Shown here piece after piece: positions 36,862-45,416 of a DNA stretch of 64,000 bases. Below the pieces are notes generated by a model. That model ran no database searches and was not told where the DNA came from. It saw only the letters and a program-made list of their open reading frames with translations. The DNA comes from Tissierella sp032104385 (lineage in GTDB: Bacteria > Bacillota > Clostridia > Tissierellales > Tissierellaceae). The stretch covers positions 248,001-312,000 of the forward strand of contig NZ_DAMCHJ010000003.1 in assembly GCF_032104385.1 (NCBI RefSeq), in the 5' to 3' direction. Every line of letters starts with the position of its first letter. Position 1 is the stretch's first letter. The position numbers were made by a program, and so were the translations under genes.

Positions 36862-37849
36862 TTATTATTTCACCTTCCTTTAGAACTTCAACTATCTTAA
36901 TAGCCATTTTTTTATTGATTACGCCTATTTCACCTTTAAATTTCACATTGCTTCCAATCCTAATTGGAGCCATTTTATTTTCACTATTCTCTAATTTAAT
37001 TACATCTCCAACTTGTAAATTTAATATATCCCTTATAGAAACTTTTGTAGTTCCTAACTCCGCTACCAAAGGAACTATAGTTTGTAACATTCGCTCCTTT
37101 ATGGCTTTTAGTTCCTCATTAGAATGTTCTTTTGTAGATGTTGTAAACCAAAACTTGGTATTTAATTTATCTAATATTGGCTCCAACAATATATACGGAA
37201 TACAAACATTCATCATTCCCTCAATAGGTCCTATTTCTATATTCATAGTTATCAAGGCAATAGTTTCGTTAGGTGGAACTATTTGTGCAAATTGAGGATT
37301 GGTTTCAATTTTTTCTAATGTTGGCTTTAACTCAATAACATTACTCCATGCCTCTTTAATATCTCCTGCTATTTTTTGCATCATGTTTTTTAAAAGAGAT
37401 AGTTCAATTTCTGTAAAGGCTCTTATTTCCTGCTTATCATTTCCATCTCCACCTAATAATCTATCTATTATTGTATAAATAATATTTGGGGAAATATCTA
37501 TTAATATTTGCCCATTTAGTGGATTAAAATCTATAATTGTCAAAAAAGCAGGGTTAGATAATGCATTACTAAATTCACTATAAGCAAATTGATCTACCGT
37601 CAGTATATTTATTTTAGCCGGTGCCCTAAGATATCCGGTTAAGAATGTTTGCATATGCCTTGCAAAGTTTTCATGTATAACTTCTAGTGTCCTTAACTGT
37701 TCTTTAGAAATTTTTTGGGGATTTCTAAAATCATATTTCTTTATTTTCTTGGAATTATCAACTTCCTGAATTTCCTCGACATCCACCTCACCAGAACTAA
37801 GTGCATTGAGAAGGGCATCAATTTCAGATTGTGACATTACTTCAGACAA
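36851..37849 (-). CDS. fliM: Flagellar motor switch protein FliM
   Basis: C-ring protein that binds CheY-P, FliG and FliY. 332 residues: N-terminal CheY-P peptide (SQSEIDALLNALSSG), CheC-like middle domain with IHENFARHMQTFLTGYLRAP and IIDRLLGGDG, and C-terminal SpoA domain (TTKVSIRDILNLQVGDVI). TTG start five bases after GGAGGGG; an internal ATG (fifth codon) is too far from that site. Confidence 0.96.
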   Translation of the reverse strand: MSEVMSQSEIDALLNALSSGEVDVEEIQEVDNSKKIKKYDFRNPQKISKEQLRTLEVIHENFARHMQTFLTGYLRAPAKINILTVDQFAYSEFSNALSNPAFLTIIDFNPLNGQILIDISPNIIYTIIDRLLGGDGNDKQEIRAFTEIELSLLKNMMQKIAGDIKEAWSNVIELKPTLEKIETNPQFAQIVPPNETIALITMNIEIGPIEGMMNVCIPYILLEPILDKLNTKFWFTTSTKEHSNEELKAIKERMLQTIVPLVAELGTTKVSIRDILNLQVGDVIKLENSENKMAPIRIGSNVKFKGEIGVINKKMAIKIVEVLKEGEIINDK

Positions 37850-37862
37850 TAGAACCCCTCCT

Positions 37863-38279
37863 CTACTGAATTATAAAATCATTAAAATATATATTTATAA
37901 TACTTTGATCATTAAATAATTCTACTATATTAGTTTTTATTTGATTTTGTAAATTGACTTGTCCTTCCTTTCCTCGCAACTCATCTTCTGTTAAATTTGC
38001 TATTATTTTATTAACTTCATCTCTAATTAAAAATTGCTTTTCTGTTAATTTAGCAAGACTTTTTTCGTTGGTTGTTTCCAAAGTAACTCTTATCTTTAGA
38101 ATTCTCTTGCTTTCTTTGATATTACAATAAAGGTCTTCTAATGTTATTGAATAAGTTTGAATTTCCTTTTCTCTTTTTTCTCCAGAACTATTTGAAAAGA
38201 AAAATATGCCTACAGCTATACCTGCGATTAATGCTAATAACAAAATAATGACTATTATTAAAATGGTTTTTTTAGACAT
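37863..38279 (-). CDS. fliL: Flagellar basal-body-associated protein FliL
   Basis: 138 residues with a single N-terminal membrane helix (LIIVIILLLALIAGIAVGIF, about 7-26) and an extracytoplasmic FliL domain ending IYFNDFIIQ. FliL forms a ring around the stator in other species and raises motor output. ATG behind TGGAGTG. Sits between motB and fliM. Sequence conservation is low; the call uses topology and position. Confidence 0.9.
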   Translation of the reverse strand: MSKKTILIIVIILLLALIAGIAVGIFFFSNSSGEKREKEIQTYSITLEDLYCNIKESKRILKIRVTLETTNEKSLAKLTEKQFLIRDEVNKIIANLTEDELRGKEGQVNLQNQIKTNIVELFNDQSIINIYFNDFIIQ

Positions 38280-38301
38280 ATTATCACTCCATTCTATTTT
38301 A

Positions 38302-39024
38302 CTATGGCTCTAATTCTTCATAGGAATCTTTCAATATAACAATATCTACTCTTCTATTTTTAGCTTTGTTTTCAGGAGTATCATTAGGTAAAATTGGTCT
38401 ATAATAACTATATCCCGAAGAAGATACCCTATTCCCTTCTATATTTTCAACTTCTACTAAGTATCGTAATACATTAGTAGCTCTAGCAGAAGATAATTCC
38501 CAATTTGTTGGGAACTTTGACGATCTTATTATCTGATCTGAATCCGTATGACCTTCTACTTTAATCTGTCTATTTGAAAATTCTTGTCTATTGAGCATCT
38601 CTGCTACAGATTTTAATATCTCCAAAGACTGAGGTTTAATTTCTGCACTTCCAGAATCAAATAGTACATTATCCATAAACCTAATAACAATTCCTCTCTC
38701 CTCAGGTTTTATCTCTAGTCTTTCCCCCAATCCCAAAGTTTCAGCATATTCATCTAAATGTTCAATAAGGCTTTTAAGGTCTGCTTCTATATCAATATAA
38801 TCTTCTATAGTATTTATAGGAATATCAAGCGAAGTACCTCCTTCTAGAACTCCTGACCCCCCTTGAAAACTAGCCATTATACTTCGGAACTTTTCAGCAT
38901 CTACATTTGAAAAAGAAAATAAAAGAATAAAAAAGCACAGTAATAGTGTAACTAAATCGCTATAAGTGGTTAACCATTCAGGTGAACCTCCACCTGATTC
39001 TTCTTGTCTCCTACGCCTAGCCAC
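38302..39024 (-). CDS. motB: Flagellar stator protein MotB
   Basis: 240 residues. A basic, Gly-rich N-terminus precedes one membrane helix with the ion-binding Asp23 (WLTTYSDLVTLLLCFF). A plug-like segment and a C-terminal OmpA peptidoglycan-binding domain (KVEGHTDSDQI, LSSARATNVLRYLVE, NRRVDIVI) follow. GTG start behind GGAGGAGG, overlapping the motA end by one base. Confidence 0.96.
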   Translation of the reverse strand: MARRRRQEESGGGSPEWLTTYSDLVTLLLCFFILLFSFSNVDAEKFRSIMASFQGGSGVLEGGTSLDIPINTIEDYIDIEADLKSLIEHLDEYAETLGLGERLEIKPEERGIVIRFMDNVLFDSGSAEIKPQSLEILKSVAEMLNRQEFSNRQIKVEGHTDSDQIIRSSKFPTNWELSSARATNVLRYLVEVENIEGNRVSSSGYSYYRPILPNDTPENKAKNRRVDIVILKDSYEELEP

Positions 39025-39809
39025 TATGCCTCCTCCTTCCCAAATTCTTTTTTAATAGAAACTCTCATTTCTGGCGGAATAAAAGTCTTTAGCTTTTCTT
39101 CAATTATTCTAGGATTTTCCCCTGCTTGAATAGACAATAATCCTTCTATCATCAATTCTTTAACTAATACCTCTGATTTACTCCTAACTTTTAGTTTCTG
39201 AGCTAAAGGTAAAAATATAATATTAGCCAATGCAGAACCGTAAAAAGTAGTTATCAGAGCTACAGACATATTTGGACCTATTGCCTTTGGATCATCCATC
39301 TTTTGAAGCATGTTTATTAAGCCTATTAAAGTTCCCAGCATACCAAAGGCTGGTGCAAATGAACCCATAGCTTCTAGGGTTCCTTGACCTTGTCCATGCC
39401 TTTCTTCCAAAAACATAAGCTCAGTTTCTAAAATGTTTCTAACAAGATCCGGGTCTGTCCCATCTACAATTAGCATAATTCCTTTTTTTAAAAAATCATC
39501 TTCAAGTTTAGAAGCATATTCCTCTAAAGAGAGCAATCCTTCTTTTCTAGCCACATTTGCAAGATTAATTATGTTTTCAATTATTTCATTAGCCGATGTA
39601 GCTTTATGAGTAAATGCCTTTTGAAGAACTCTTCCTATATTGGATATATCTTTTAATGGATATGCCAAAAATGTAGCAGCTACTGTACCTCCTAATACGA
39701 TAATAACTGAGGGAAAATCCCAATAATCTGATAAACTTCCTGATTGTAAAATTCCCCAGATGGTAAAACCAATTCCGAGAAACAAGCCTAAAATTGTTGC
39801 AATATCCAA
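39024..39809 (-). CDS. motA: Flagellar stator protein MotA
   Basis: 261 residues, four membrane helices: two near the N-terminus (residues about 2-20 and 33-50) and two after the cytoplasmic loop (about 148-200). Family motif GTLEAMGSFAPAFGMLGTLI with conserved prolines. TTG start after GAGGTGTAAGGA. Whether the motor uses H+ or Na+ cannot be read with certainty here. Confidence 0.96.
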   Translation of the reverse strand: MDIATILGLFLGIGFTIWGILQSGSLSDYWDFPSVIIVLGGTVAATFLAYPLKDISNIGRVLQKAFTHKATSANEIIENIINLANVARKEGLLSLEEYASKLEDDFLKKGIMLIVDGTDPDLVRNILETELMFLEERHGQGQGTLEAMGSFAPAFGMLGTLIGLINMLQKMDDPKAIGPNMSVALITTFYGSALANIIFLPLAQKLKVRSKSEVLVKELMIEGLLSIQAGENPRIIEEKLKTFIPPEMRVSIKKEFGKEEA

Positions 39810-39812
39810 TCC

Positions 39813-40025
39813 TTACACCTCGTTTCCATTATATCTTCTTTCGAACATATGTATTTTAGCCTTATATCTTATTACTTTATCTATTATTTCATCAACAGAA
39901 TCTGAAACTACAATTTTTTGTCCGTTAGTTAGTGTAATAACAGTGTCTGGAGTGGCTTCTATGTAAAGTATAAGTTCACTATTTACTACAAATTCTTTAT
40001 CGTTTAACCTCTTTACCTTTATCAT
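39813..40025 (-). CDS. flbD: Flagellar protein FlbD
   Basis: 70-residue FlbD/YlzI-type protein of unknown biochemical role found next to flgE in Bacillota and spirochaetes. Visible family pattern: MIKVKRLNDKEFVVNSELI, EATPDTVITLTNGQKIVV and a basic helix (DEIIDKVIRYKAKI). ATG behind AAGGTGG. Follows flgE after a strong hairpin. Confidence 0.92.
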   Translation of the reverse strand: MIKVKRLNDKEFVVNSELILYIEATPDTVITLTNGQKIVVSDSVDEIIDKVIRYKAKIHMFERRYNGNEV

Positions 40026-40044
40026 AATTATCCCACCTTTTTTA

Positions 40045-40076
40045 TTAAATAGGGTAGATAAGTCTACCCTATTTAA
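40045..40076 (-). terminator. Long perfect hairpin between flgE and flbD
   Basis: A 14-bp perfect stem, TTAAATAGGGTAGA-TAAG-TCTACCCTATTTAA, lies five bases after the flgE stop. The sequence after it on the minus strand (TAAAAAAGG) has no U-tract, so it is more likely a 3' mRNA stabiliser or processing site than a strong terminator. A partial stop after flgE is possible. Confidence 0.55.
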
Positions 40077-40081
40077 ATAGA

Positions 40082-41473
40082 TTATCTCTTCATATTAACT
40101 AATTCTTGTAGCATTTCATCTGAAGTTGTTATAATTCTTGAATTCGCTTGGAATCCTCTTTGGGTAGTTATCATTTCAGTAAACTCAAGAGATATGTCTA
40201 CGTTAGACATTTCAAGGTTTCCTGGACTTATTGCCCCAAATCCACTAGTGCTTGCCTTGCCAAGTTGTGGTTCTCCAGAGTTTCTCGTATCTACAAAGAA
40301 ATTTCCACCAAGCTTCTGAAGCCCCATTGGATTATCAAATTTAGCAAGCATGATTTGACCTAAATTCTTTCTCTCACCATTAGTAAATACTCCTACAACA
40401 GTTCCTGTGGCATCTATGGAAAATCCTTCTAATGTACCAGAGGCATTCCCGTTTTGAGCATATGGTTTAATGTCCATTTCATTTGCATATTGATGTAGGT
40501 TTTTATAAGAATCTTGATTTTCTGAATCAAATAAAGTTATTTCTTTAAAAGTAGCTGATAGTGGGATAGATTCCTCAGTTCCAGTTGAATTTTTTATTTT
40601 TTCACCATCTTTATTTAAATCAAATTTAATACCATTTAAATCTAATTTTACTCCCTTAACAGTATTCGCAGTATCACCAATTGTAATTAACTTACCTTTA
40701 TCATCAAACTCTAATTTTAATAAATTATTTGCAGCATCTAATGGATTATTGAATGTTTCAGTATAGTTTCCCGTTGCTTGATCCGTTACTCTCTTTAAAG
40801 TCATTTCCCATTTATGAACAGGCGGATTCGCAGTAGTTACTTCTTTCTTCGTCATTTCAAATGTTACTTTATATGAATTGCCAAGTGAATCTTTTACTAC
40901 TGTATCTATAGGGTGTCCTTTATCTAATTCAAAGTTAGAATCTAAATTGCCTTTAAAATAAATCTTTTCAGTCGCAGTAGGTGCCTTAGTTTCTGATTTG
41001 TTAATTTTTATATTAGTTACATCTGACATTATATTTCCATCAGGATCTGCTGCATATCCTAATACTTTAAACCCATCAGCAGTAACTAAATTTCCATCCC
41101 TATCTAAAGAAAAGTTCCCTGCTCTTGTATAATATCTATTGTTAAAGCTTGTATCATCTGATACTACAAAAAATCCTTCACCGTCTATCATTAAATCTGT
41201 AGGGTTATCTGTTCTTTGTCCTGGTCCCTTAGTGTGGATTGTATTTATTGAGCCTACTGCTGCACCCATACCTATTTGTTGGGGGTTTGTACCACCTTTT
41301 CCACCTGTTGGTGCAGAAGCTCCCCTTGTTACTTGACTAAATACTTCCTGAAAGGTAACTTGTCCTTTTTTAAATCCCACTGTATTTACATTGGCTATAT
41401 TATTACCAATTGTATCCATCTTACCTTGATGTATTCTCAGTCCTGATACGGCTGAGTACATTGACCTCATCAT
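40082..41473 (-). CDS. flgE: Flagellar hook protein FlgE
   Basis: 463 residues. The rod-type N-terminus (MYSAVSGLRIHQGKMDTIGN, NNIANVNTVGFKKGQVTF) and C-terminal FlgEFG helix (SNVDISLEFTEMITTQRGFQ) polymerise as the hook core. The middle is the variable D1/D2 domains. ATG eight bases after GGAGG; a second ATG follows immediately. Preceded by the TIGR02530-type gene and flgD (the hook cap), as expected for hook assembly. Confidence 0.96.
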   Translation of the reverse strand: MMRSMYSAVSGLRIHQGKMDTIGNNIANVNTVGFKKGQVTFQEVFSQVTRGASAPTGGKGGTNPQQIGMGAAVGSINTIHTKGPGQRTDNPTDLMIDGEGFFVVSDDTSFNNRYYTRAGNFSLDRDGNLVTADGFKVLGYAADPDGNIMSDVTNIKINKSETKAPTATEKIYFKGNLDSNFELDKGHPIDTVVKDSLGNSYKVTFEMTKKEVTTANPPVHKWEMTLKRVTDQATGNYTETFNNPLDAANNLLKLEFDDKGKLITIGDTANTVKGVKLDLNGIKFDLNKDGEKIKNSTGTEESIPLSATFKEITLFDSENQDSYKNLHQYANEMDIKPYAQNGNASGTLEGFSIDATGTVVGVFTNGERKNLGQIMLAKFDNPMGLQKLGGNFFVDTRNSGEPQLGKASTSGFGAISPGNLEMSNVDISLEFTEMITTQRGFQANSRIITTSDEMLQELVNMKR

Positions 41474-41549
41474 ATTTCATTCCTCCATTTTTCTGAGCAA
41501 TCATAGACCATCTATCAGTCCGGTCTATATAACCTCCTATAAGGTCCAG

Positions 41550-41930
41550 TTATATTATTACTGCTCCATCAATATTAGTAAATATACTTTCTTTCAATTG
41601 CTCTTTGTTAACTGTTGTAATTATTGTTTTATTGTTAATATTGGCTATGAAAGCTTTATCATCCATCAAAATTAAAGCATCTTTTACTCCTTTACTTTCA
41701 GCTTTATGAAATGCTGATTTTAACCTGTTAATTTCATCTATGGTTAAATTCATTTCTCTGCTATTTAACCTTTCAGTTGCATGCTTTGAAAACTTAATTT
41801 CTTCATCTTTATTTTGAATTTTTTCTAATATTTGATCAAAATCTTTATTTAAATTTACTTGTTTTCTTCCTGTGGATTTCGATGAATTAATTAATTGATT
41901 TTCAAGTTGCCTAATATCTATTTTATTCAT
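41550..41930 (-). CDS. TIGR02530-type flagellar operon protein
   Basis: 126 residues. Conserved central motif FSKHATERLNSREMNLTIDE and a C-terminal beta-rich part (GVKDALILMDDKAFIANINN, TIITTVNKEQ). The family is found between flgD and flgE in Bacillota; its biochemical role is not known to me. ATG behind GGAGTTG. Cytoplasmic by sequence: no membrane helix or signal peptide. Confidence 0.85.
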   Translation of the reverse strand: MNKIDIRQLENQLINSSKSTGRKQVNLNKDFDQILEKIQNKDEEIKFSKHATERLNSREMNLTIDEINRLKSAFHKAESKGVKDALILMDDKAFIANINNKTIITTVNKEQLKESIFTNIDGAVII

Positions 41931-41945
41931 AAAAACAACTCCATA

Positions 41946-42359
41946 CTAATCTTCTATTTCATTCTTTTCTCCTACGTCTTTTGGTTCTTCTTTTACAGGC
42001 TCTTCACCTTTATAAGCTTCCATGGCTTTTCTTATACTTGTTAATTCCTTTAACATCTCTACATTGGCTTCTATTTGATTTAAGTTCATTAATTTTAACA
42101 TTTCATTCATCTCTTTTGAATTATCAGCAAAAGTTTTATTTAAGTTTTGCATCTGCTCTAATGAACTAAACTGTGCCAGCTGTGCAATAAACTCTCTATC
42201 TTCTATTGGATTAAGAGGGTCTTGGTTAGCTAATTGTGTAGTTAACAATCTTAGAAAAGCATCTTTATCTAAATCATTAGTTTTTTTAGATCCTGTTTCT
42301 TCTTTTTTCTGGTCTTTAAATTTATAGATATATTCTTTATATTCTGTCTTAACTTCCAT
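41946..42359 (-). CDS. flgD: Flagellar hook cap / assembly protein FlgD (short form)
   Basis: 137 residues. The conserved N-terminal export/assembly region LDKDAFLRLLTTQLANQDPL and FIAQLAQFSSLEQMQNL are present. The tudor and FnIII-like domains of longer FlgD proteins are absent, replaced by a helical and acidic tail (EEPVKEEPKDVGEKN). Short FlgD is normal in Bacillota. ATG behind GAGGAGG. Confidence 0.93.
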   Translation of the reverse strand: MEVKTEYKEYIYKFKDQKKEETGSKKTNDLDKDAFLRLLTTQLANQDPLNPIEDREFIAQLAQFSSLEQMQNLNKTFADNSKEMNEMLKLMNLNQIEANVEMLKELTSIRKAMEAYKGEEPVKEEPKDVGEKNEIED

Positions 42360-42373
42360 TTATATCCTCCTCT

Positions 42374-43669
42374 CTAGGCAAATAAATTCAATCCATCTTC
42401 CAAACCACTAATATTTCCCGTATTTTCTACAGTTTGCTCATCATATCCTTCTGCCACTTTTCTGTCCTGAGATTTTACTTTTATTCTTTTATTATTTTGC
42501 TTTAGATTAAATTGTCCAGAGCTATGTTTGTCAAAATCACTATTATTTCCTACGAAAACTTCAACTGTCTTAATTTCAAGTCCTGTGTCTTTTATACCTT
42601 CCTTAAGCTGTATTAAGTTTCCTTCAATAATTTCTTTAGCCCTTTGATTATCAACCATAATCTTGGCTGTAACAGTCCCCTTGACTACTTCAATATTCAT
42701 AGTCATTTCCCCTAATATCTCTGGCTTCAGCTTGATTCTCATTTCATTCTTACTATCTGACAAGTTAAATTTAGCTTTTTCAACTATTTGTTGAATTACC
42801 TCTTTGTTATTTATTGTATCTAAATCCTCTAATTTAATCAGATTGTCTTTTTCGAATCTAATATCATTTTTATTCATTGAAATAAAAGACTCTATATCTA
42901 GTTCAGTATCTTTATCAGTTTTTTCTACTTCAGTAATATCAAAATTTTCCTTGGGGGAAGATGCACTATGATTATTGTTTTGCTCTAAATTAAATTCCAT
43001 TTTCTCATCTGACTCTTTTACATTTACTAAATTATTTTCATTTAATATAACCATATTTTCATTATTTTCTTCCTTGCCTTCTTTTGAAAATAACTTAAAA
43101 TTTGATTTTATCTCCTTATCAGATAGTTCATTTTTTTCAACATTGTTATCTACTACATTTTCTTTATAGGCTAATTGAAATTTATTAGTGTAATCAATTT
43201 CTATATCTTCTTTTATTATAGTATCTGAAATCTGATTTTCTATAATTACTTCTTTGTTTTCATCTAAATTATTTCCTAAAGTTTCTTCAAATTTCATTGG
43301 TTTTGTATCAATAGAAGTTTCTAATTCTATTACTTCACCATTTATAGAATCATCCACTGTACTGATTAATTTATTGAAGAAAAGAGGTATATTTCCATAT
43401 ACTAAAGAGTAATCATCTTTAGCATCTTCTTCTATTTCAATATTTTGATCTACATCTTTATTTTCCTTAGATACATCCTTATTCTTAGATATAGTATTTT
43501 TACTTTCGTTAGATTTTGACATATTGTCAGAAGAAATTTTACTATTTGTTTTATTATTTACGTTTTCTAAAGTAGATGAAAAATTTTTATTTTTTGACGT
43601 TTCTTTTCTAGTATTTTGATCAGAGCTTGTCTTTAATGAATTTTTGAAATCAAAAACTATAGCTTCCAC
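42374..43669 (-). CDS. fliK: Flagellar hook-length control protein FliK
   Basis: 431 residues. The N-terminal 300 residues are Asn/Lys/Asp/Glu-rich low complexity and probably the exported ruler. The C-terminal domain (about 305-400) matches the FliK hook-length domain: EMRIKLKPEILGEMTMNIEV, then VTAKIMVDNQRAKEIIEGNL. Start set at the GTG at 43669, eight bases after GGAGG; the GTG three codons earlier is inside the Shine-Dalgarno. Precedes flgD and flgE. A second FliK-like gene is at 57835-59268. Confidence 0.92.
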   Translation of the reverse strand: MEAIVFDFKNSLKTSSDQNTRKETSKNKNFSSTLENVNNKTNSKISSDNMSKSNESKNTISKNKDVSKENKDVDQNIEIEEDAKDDYSLVYGNIPLFFNKLISTVDDSINGEVIELETSIDTKPMKFEETLGNNLDENKEVIIENQISDTIIKEDIEIDYTNKFQLAYKENVVDNNVEKNELSDKEIKSNFKLFSKEGKEENNENMVILNENNLVNVKESDEKMEFNLEQNNNHSASSPKENFDITEVEKTDKDTELDIESFISMNKNDIRFEKDNLIKLEDLDTINNKEVIQQIVEKAKFNLSDSKNEMRIKLKPEILGEMTMNIEVVKGTVTAKIMVDNQRAKEIIEGNLIQLKEGIKDTGLEIKTVEVFVGNNSDFDKHSSGQFNLKQNNKRIKVKSQDRKVAEGYDEQTVENTGNISGLEDGLNLFA

Positions 43670-43682
43670 TTTACTCACCTCC

Positions 43683-44942
43683 TTAATTACTATTTTTAGG
43701 CTTAGCTAAAAGCCTTGTAATTTGTGAAGCCTTATCTGGCTCCATAAAATCTAAAACCTTTGATAAGGTTTGATTTTTCATTTTAGATAGTACATCAATT
43801 ATAATAATTCTATCAGATAATTCATAAGTTTCTTCTGAATTAAGCTCAATTAACGTTATAGTCTCATTATTCTTTATCATTTGTTCAGCAATCTTAGCTA
43901 CTTTTTCTGAAGACATTTTTTCATAGACAATAACTAAGTTTTTTATCTTACTTCCATATTCATTTAAAAACTCCATGGCTTTACTAATATCACCAGTGAT
44001 ATTAGTATCAGATTTTGTCAATTCTTCTTCACGCATTATTGATGCAAATAATTCTTCTATAAAAGCCTCATCCTTTATATTTGACAATATCTCTGCCGAT
44101 TTTATAACAGATAAATTCTTATATATAATCCCTAATTTATATAATGTATAGTTATCAGTATTTCCTATTGCGTTTATTGTAATATCTATTGGCTTTGTTT
44201 CAAACACCTTAGCTACATCTATTAAAGTATTCACTTCATTTGTTTTTTCATAAATAATTCCTTCTATTAATGTTCTTTTATCTTCTTTAAATGTGTCTAA
44301 TATATAGTTTCTTATATCAGAATCTACATAATAAAGTATTTCACCCAATTTATCTGTATTTATTTCAGATATTATTTTTAAAAACTCCCTATCAGCAAAT
44401 TTCTTTTCTATTTCCAATAAGGATTTTAAAACATCTTGCTTTTCAAACCTAGATACTTCTGATAATAGTCTTTCTTGCTCCTCTTTTTGTGCATCATCGT
44501 ATATAGAAAATAATAAATCCTTCCTTAGTTCCATATTTCGAATTTTAAGTACTATTTCCTCTGTTTTAGGTACGGAAATTGAATTCATACCTCTAACAAT
44601 ATCTATATAAAGCTTTTCATCGTCTTTTTTTATTATATACATTTTATCAGCAGCCATATTTGGATCAAGATTTATAAAATAATTTGATAAATAATTTATC
44701 TTTTCATTTTTTTCTACTTCTGTAGGATAATGTTTAAAATGTTCTCCTATAAAACCAGGCATTTTTGATAATAATTTATTAGTATCATTCTTAAATTGTT
44801 TATTGCTATTGTAAATAAGACTAACAATAAATAAAGGAACTACAACCAAACTAATAAAAACTATGCCTATCATCTTAAATTTCTTATTTTTTTTATCCTT
44901 TTGTACTATATTCTTCTCGTTTTGTACTGTAGTTGTTTCCAT
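43683..44942 (-). CDS. Long MotE/YlxF-like protein with extended alpha-helical repeats
   Basis: 419 residues in the ylxF slot between fliJ and fliK. An N-terminal cytoplasmic Lys-rich tail and one membrane helix (IGIVFISLVVVPLFIVSLIY, about 26-45) are followed by about 370 helical residues. The last 90 (IVYEKMSSEKVAKIAEQMI ... LDFMEPDKASQITRLLA) resemble the MgtE-N/MotE domain. Preceding segments look like diverged repeats of a similar helical unit. Bacillus YlxF is about half this length. In Campylobacter and Helicobacter MotE chaperones MotC at the stator. Function here is inference from position and the C-terminal domain. Confidence 0.7.
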   Translation of the reverse strand: METTTVQNEKNIVQKDKKNKKFKMIGIVFISLVVVPLFIVSLIYNSNKQFKNDTNKLLSKMPGFIGEHFKHYPTEVEKNEKINYLSNYFINLDPNMAADKMYIIKKDDEKLYIDIVRGMNSISVPKTEEIVLKIRNMELRKDLLFSIYDDAQKEEQERLLSEVSRFEKQDVLKSLLEIEKKFADREFLKIISEINTDKLGEILYYVDSDIRNYILDTFKEDKRTLIEGIIYEKTNEVNTLIDVAKVFETKPIDITINAIGNTDNYTLYKLGIIYKNLSVIKSAEILSNIKDEAFIEELFASIMREEELTKSDTNITGDISKAMEFLNEYGSKIKNLVIVYEKMSSEKVAKIAEQMIKNNETITLIELNSEETYELSDRIIIIDVLSKMKNQTLSKVLDFMEPDKASQITRLLAKPKNSN

Positions 44943-44953
44943 AGATCTGCCCC

Positions 44954-45391
44954 CTATTTTTGGGTAGTACTATTAAATGTAACTATTCCATCAATAATTT
45001 TATCCTCATTTTTTTTAACTTCACAAAGAAATTCATTATAATCATTTTCTTTTAACTTTTCAAACACTTTTTTTTCCCTTACTGCAAAAAGTAACTCTTC
45101 TTTTGTTTTTTCAAGTTCTTCTTTAATATCAGAAATTACATTTTCTTGTTTTTTTATGCTAAAAGATATATCTTGTAAATAATTATTATATAATTTTAAA
45201 TTTCCGACACTAGTATTTTTGGTGGATTCATTTTTTTTAACAAGTAAGTTTTCTTTATGGATATTATAATTTACTAACTTTTCTTCTTCTTGATTAAGCC
45301 TTCTATTAACATCTCCATATTCAGCTTTTTTTAAATTTTCCACATTTTCTTTATAATTTAAAACTTTTTCCAGCCTAAAACTATAACCCAT
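44954..45391 (-). CDS. fliJ: Flagellar export chaperone/stalk protein FliJ
   Basis: About 145 residues, almost entirely a coiled-coil hairpin rich in Lys/Glu. Starts GYSFRLEKVLNYKENVENLK, the typical FliJ N-terminus with FRLEKVL. FliJ inserts into the FliI6 ring and contacts FlhA. ATG at 45391 or the TTG immediately before it; both are compatible with AAAGGGGG. Follows fliI by 22 bases. Confidence 0.9.
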   Translation of the reverse strand: MGYSFRLEKVLNYKENVENLKKAEYGDVNRRLNQEEEKLVNYNIHKENLLVKKNESTKNTSVGNLKLYNNYLQDISFSIKKQENVISDIKEELEKTKEELLFAVREKKVFEKLKENDYNEFLCEVKKNEDKIIDGIVTFNSTTQK

Positions 45392-45416
45392 CAATTAAAA
45401 TTACCCCCTTTACTAC

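Noticed and set aside
36086..37295. Plus-strand frames of 112 and 146 codons opposite fliY and fliM
   Set aside because: Antisense shadows; the minus-strand proteins carry complete family motifs over the same bases.
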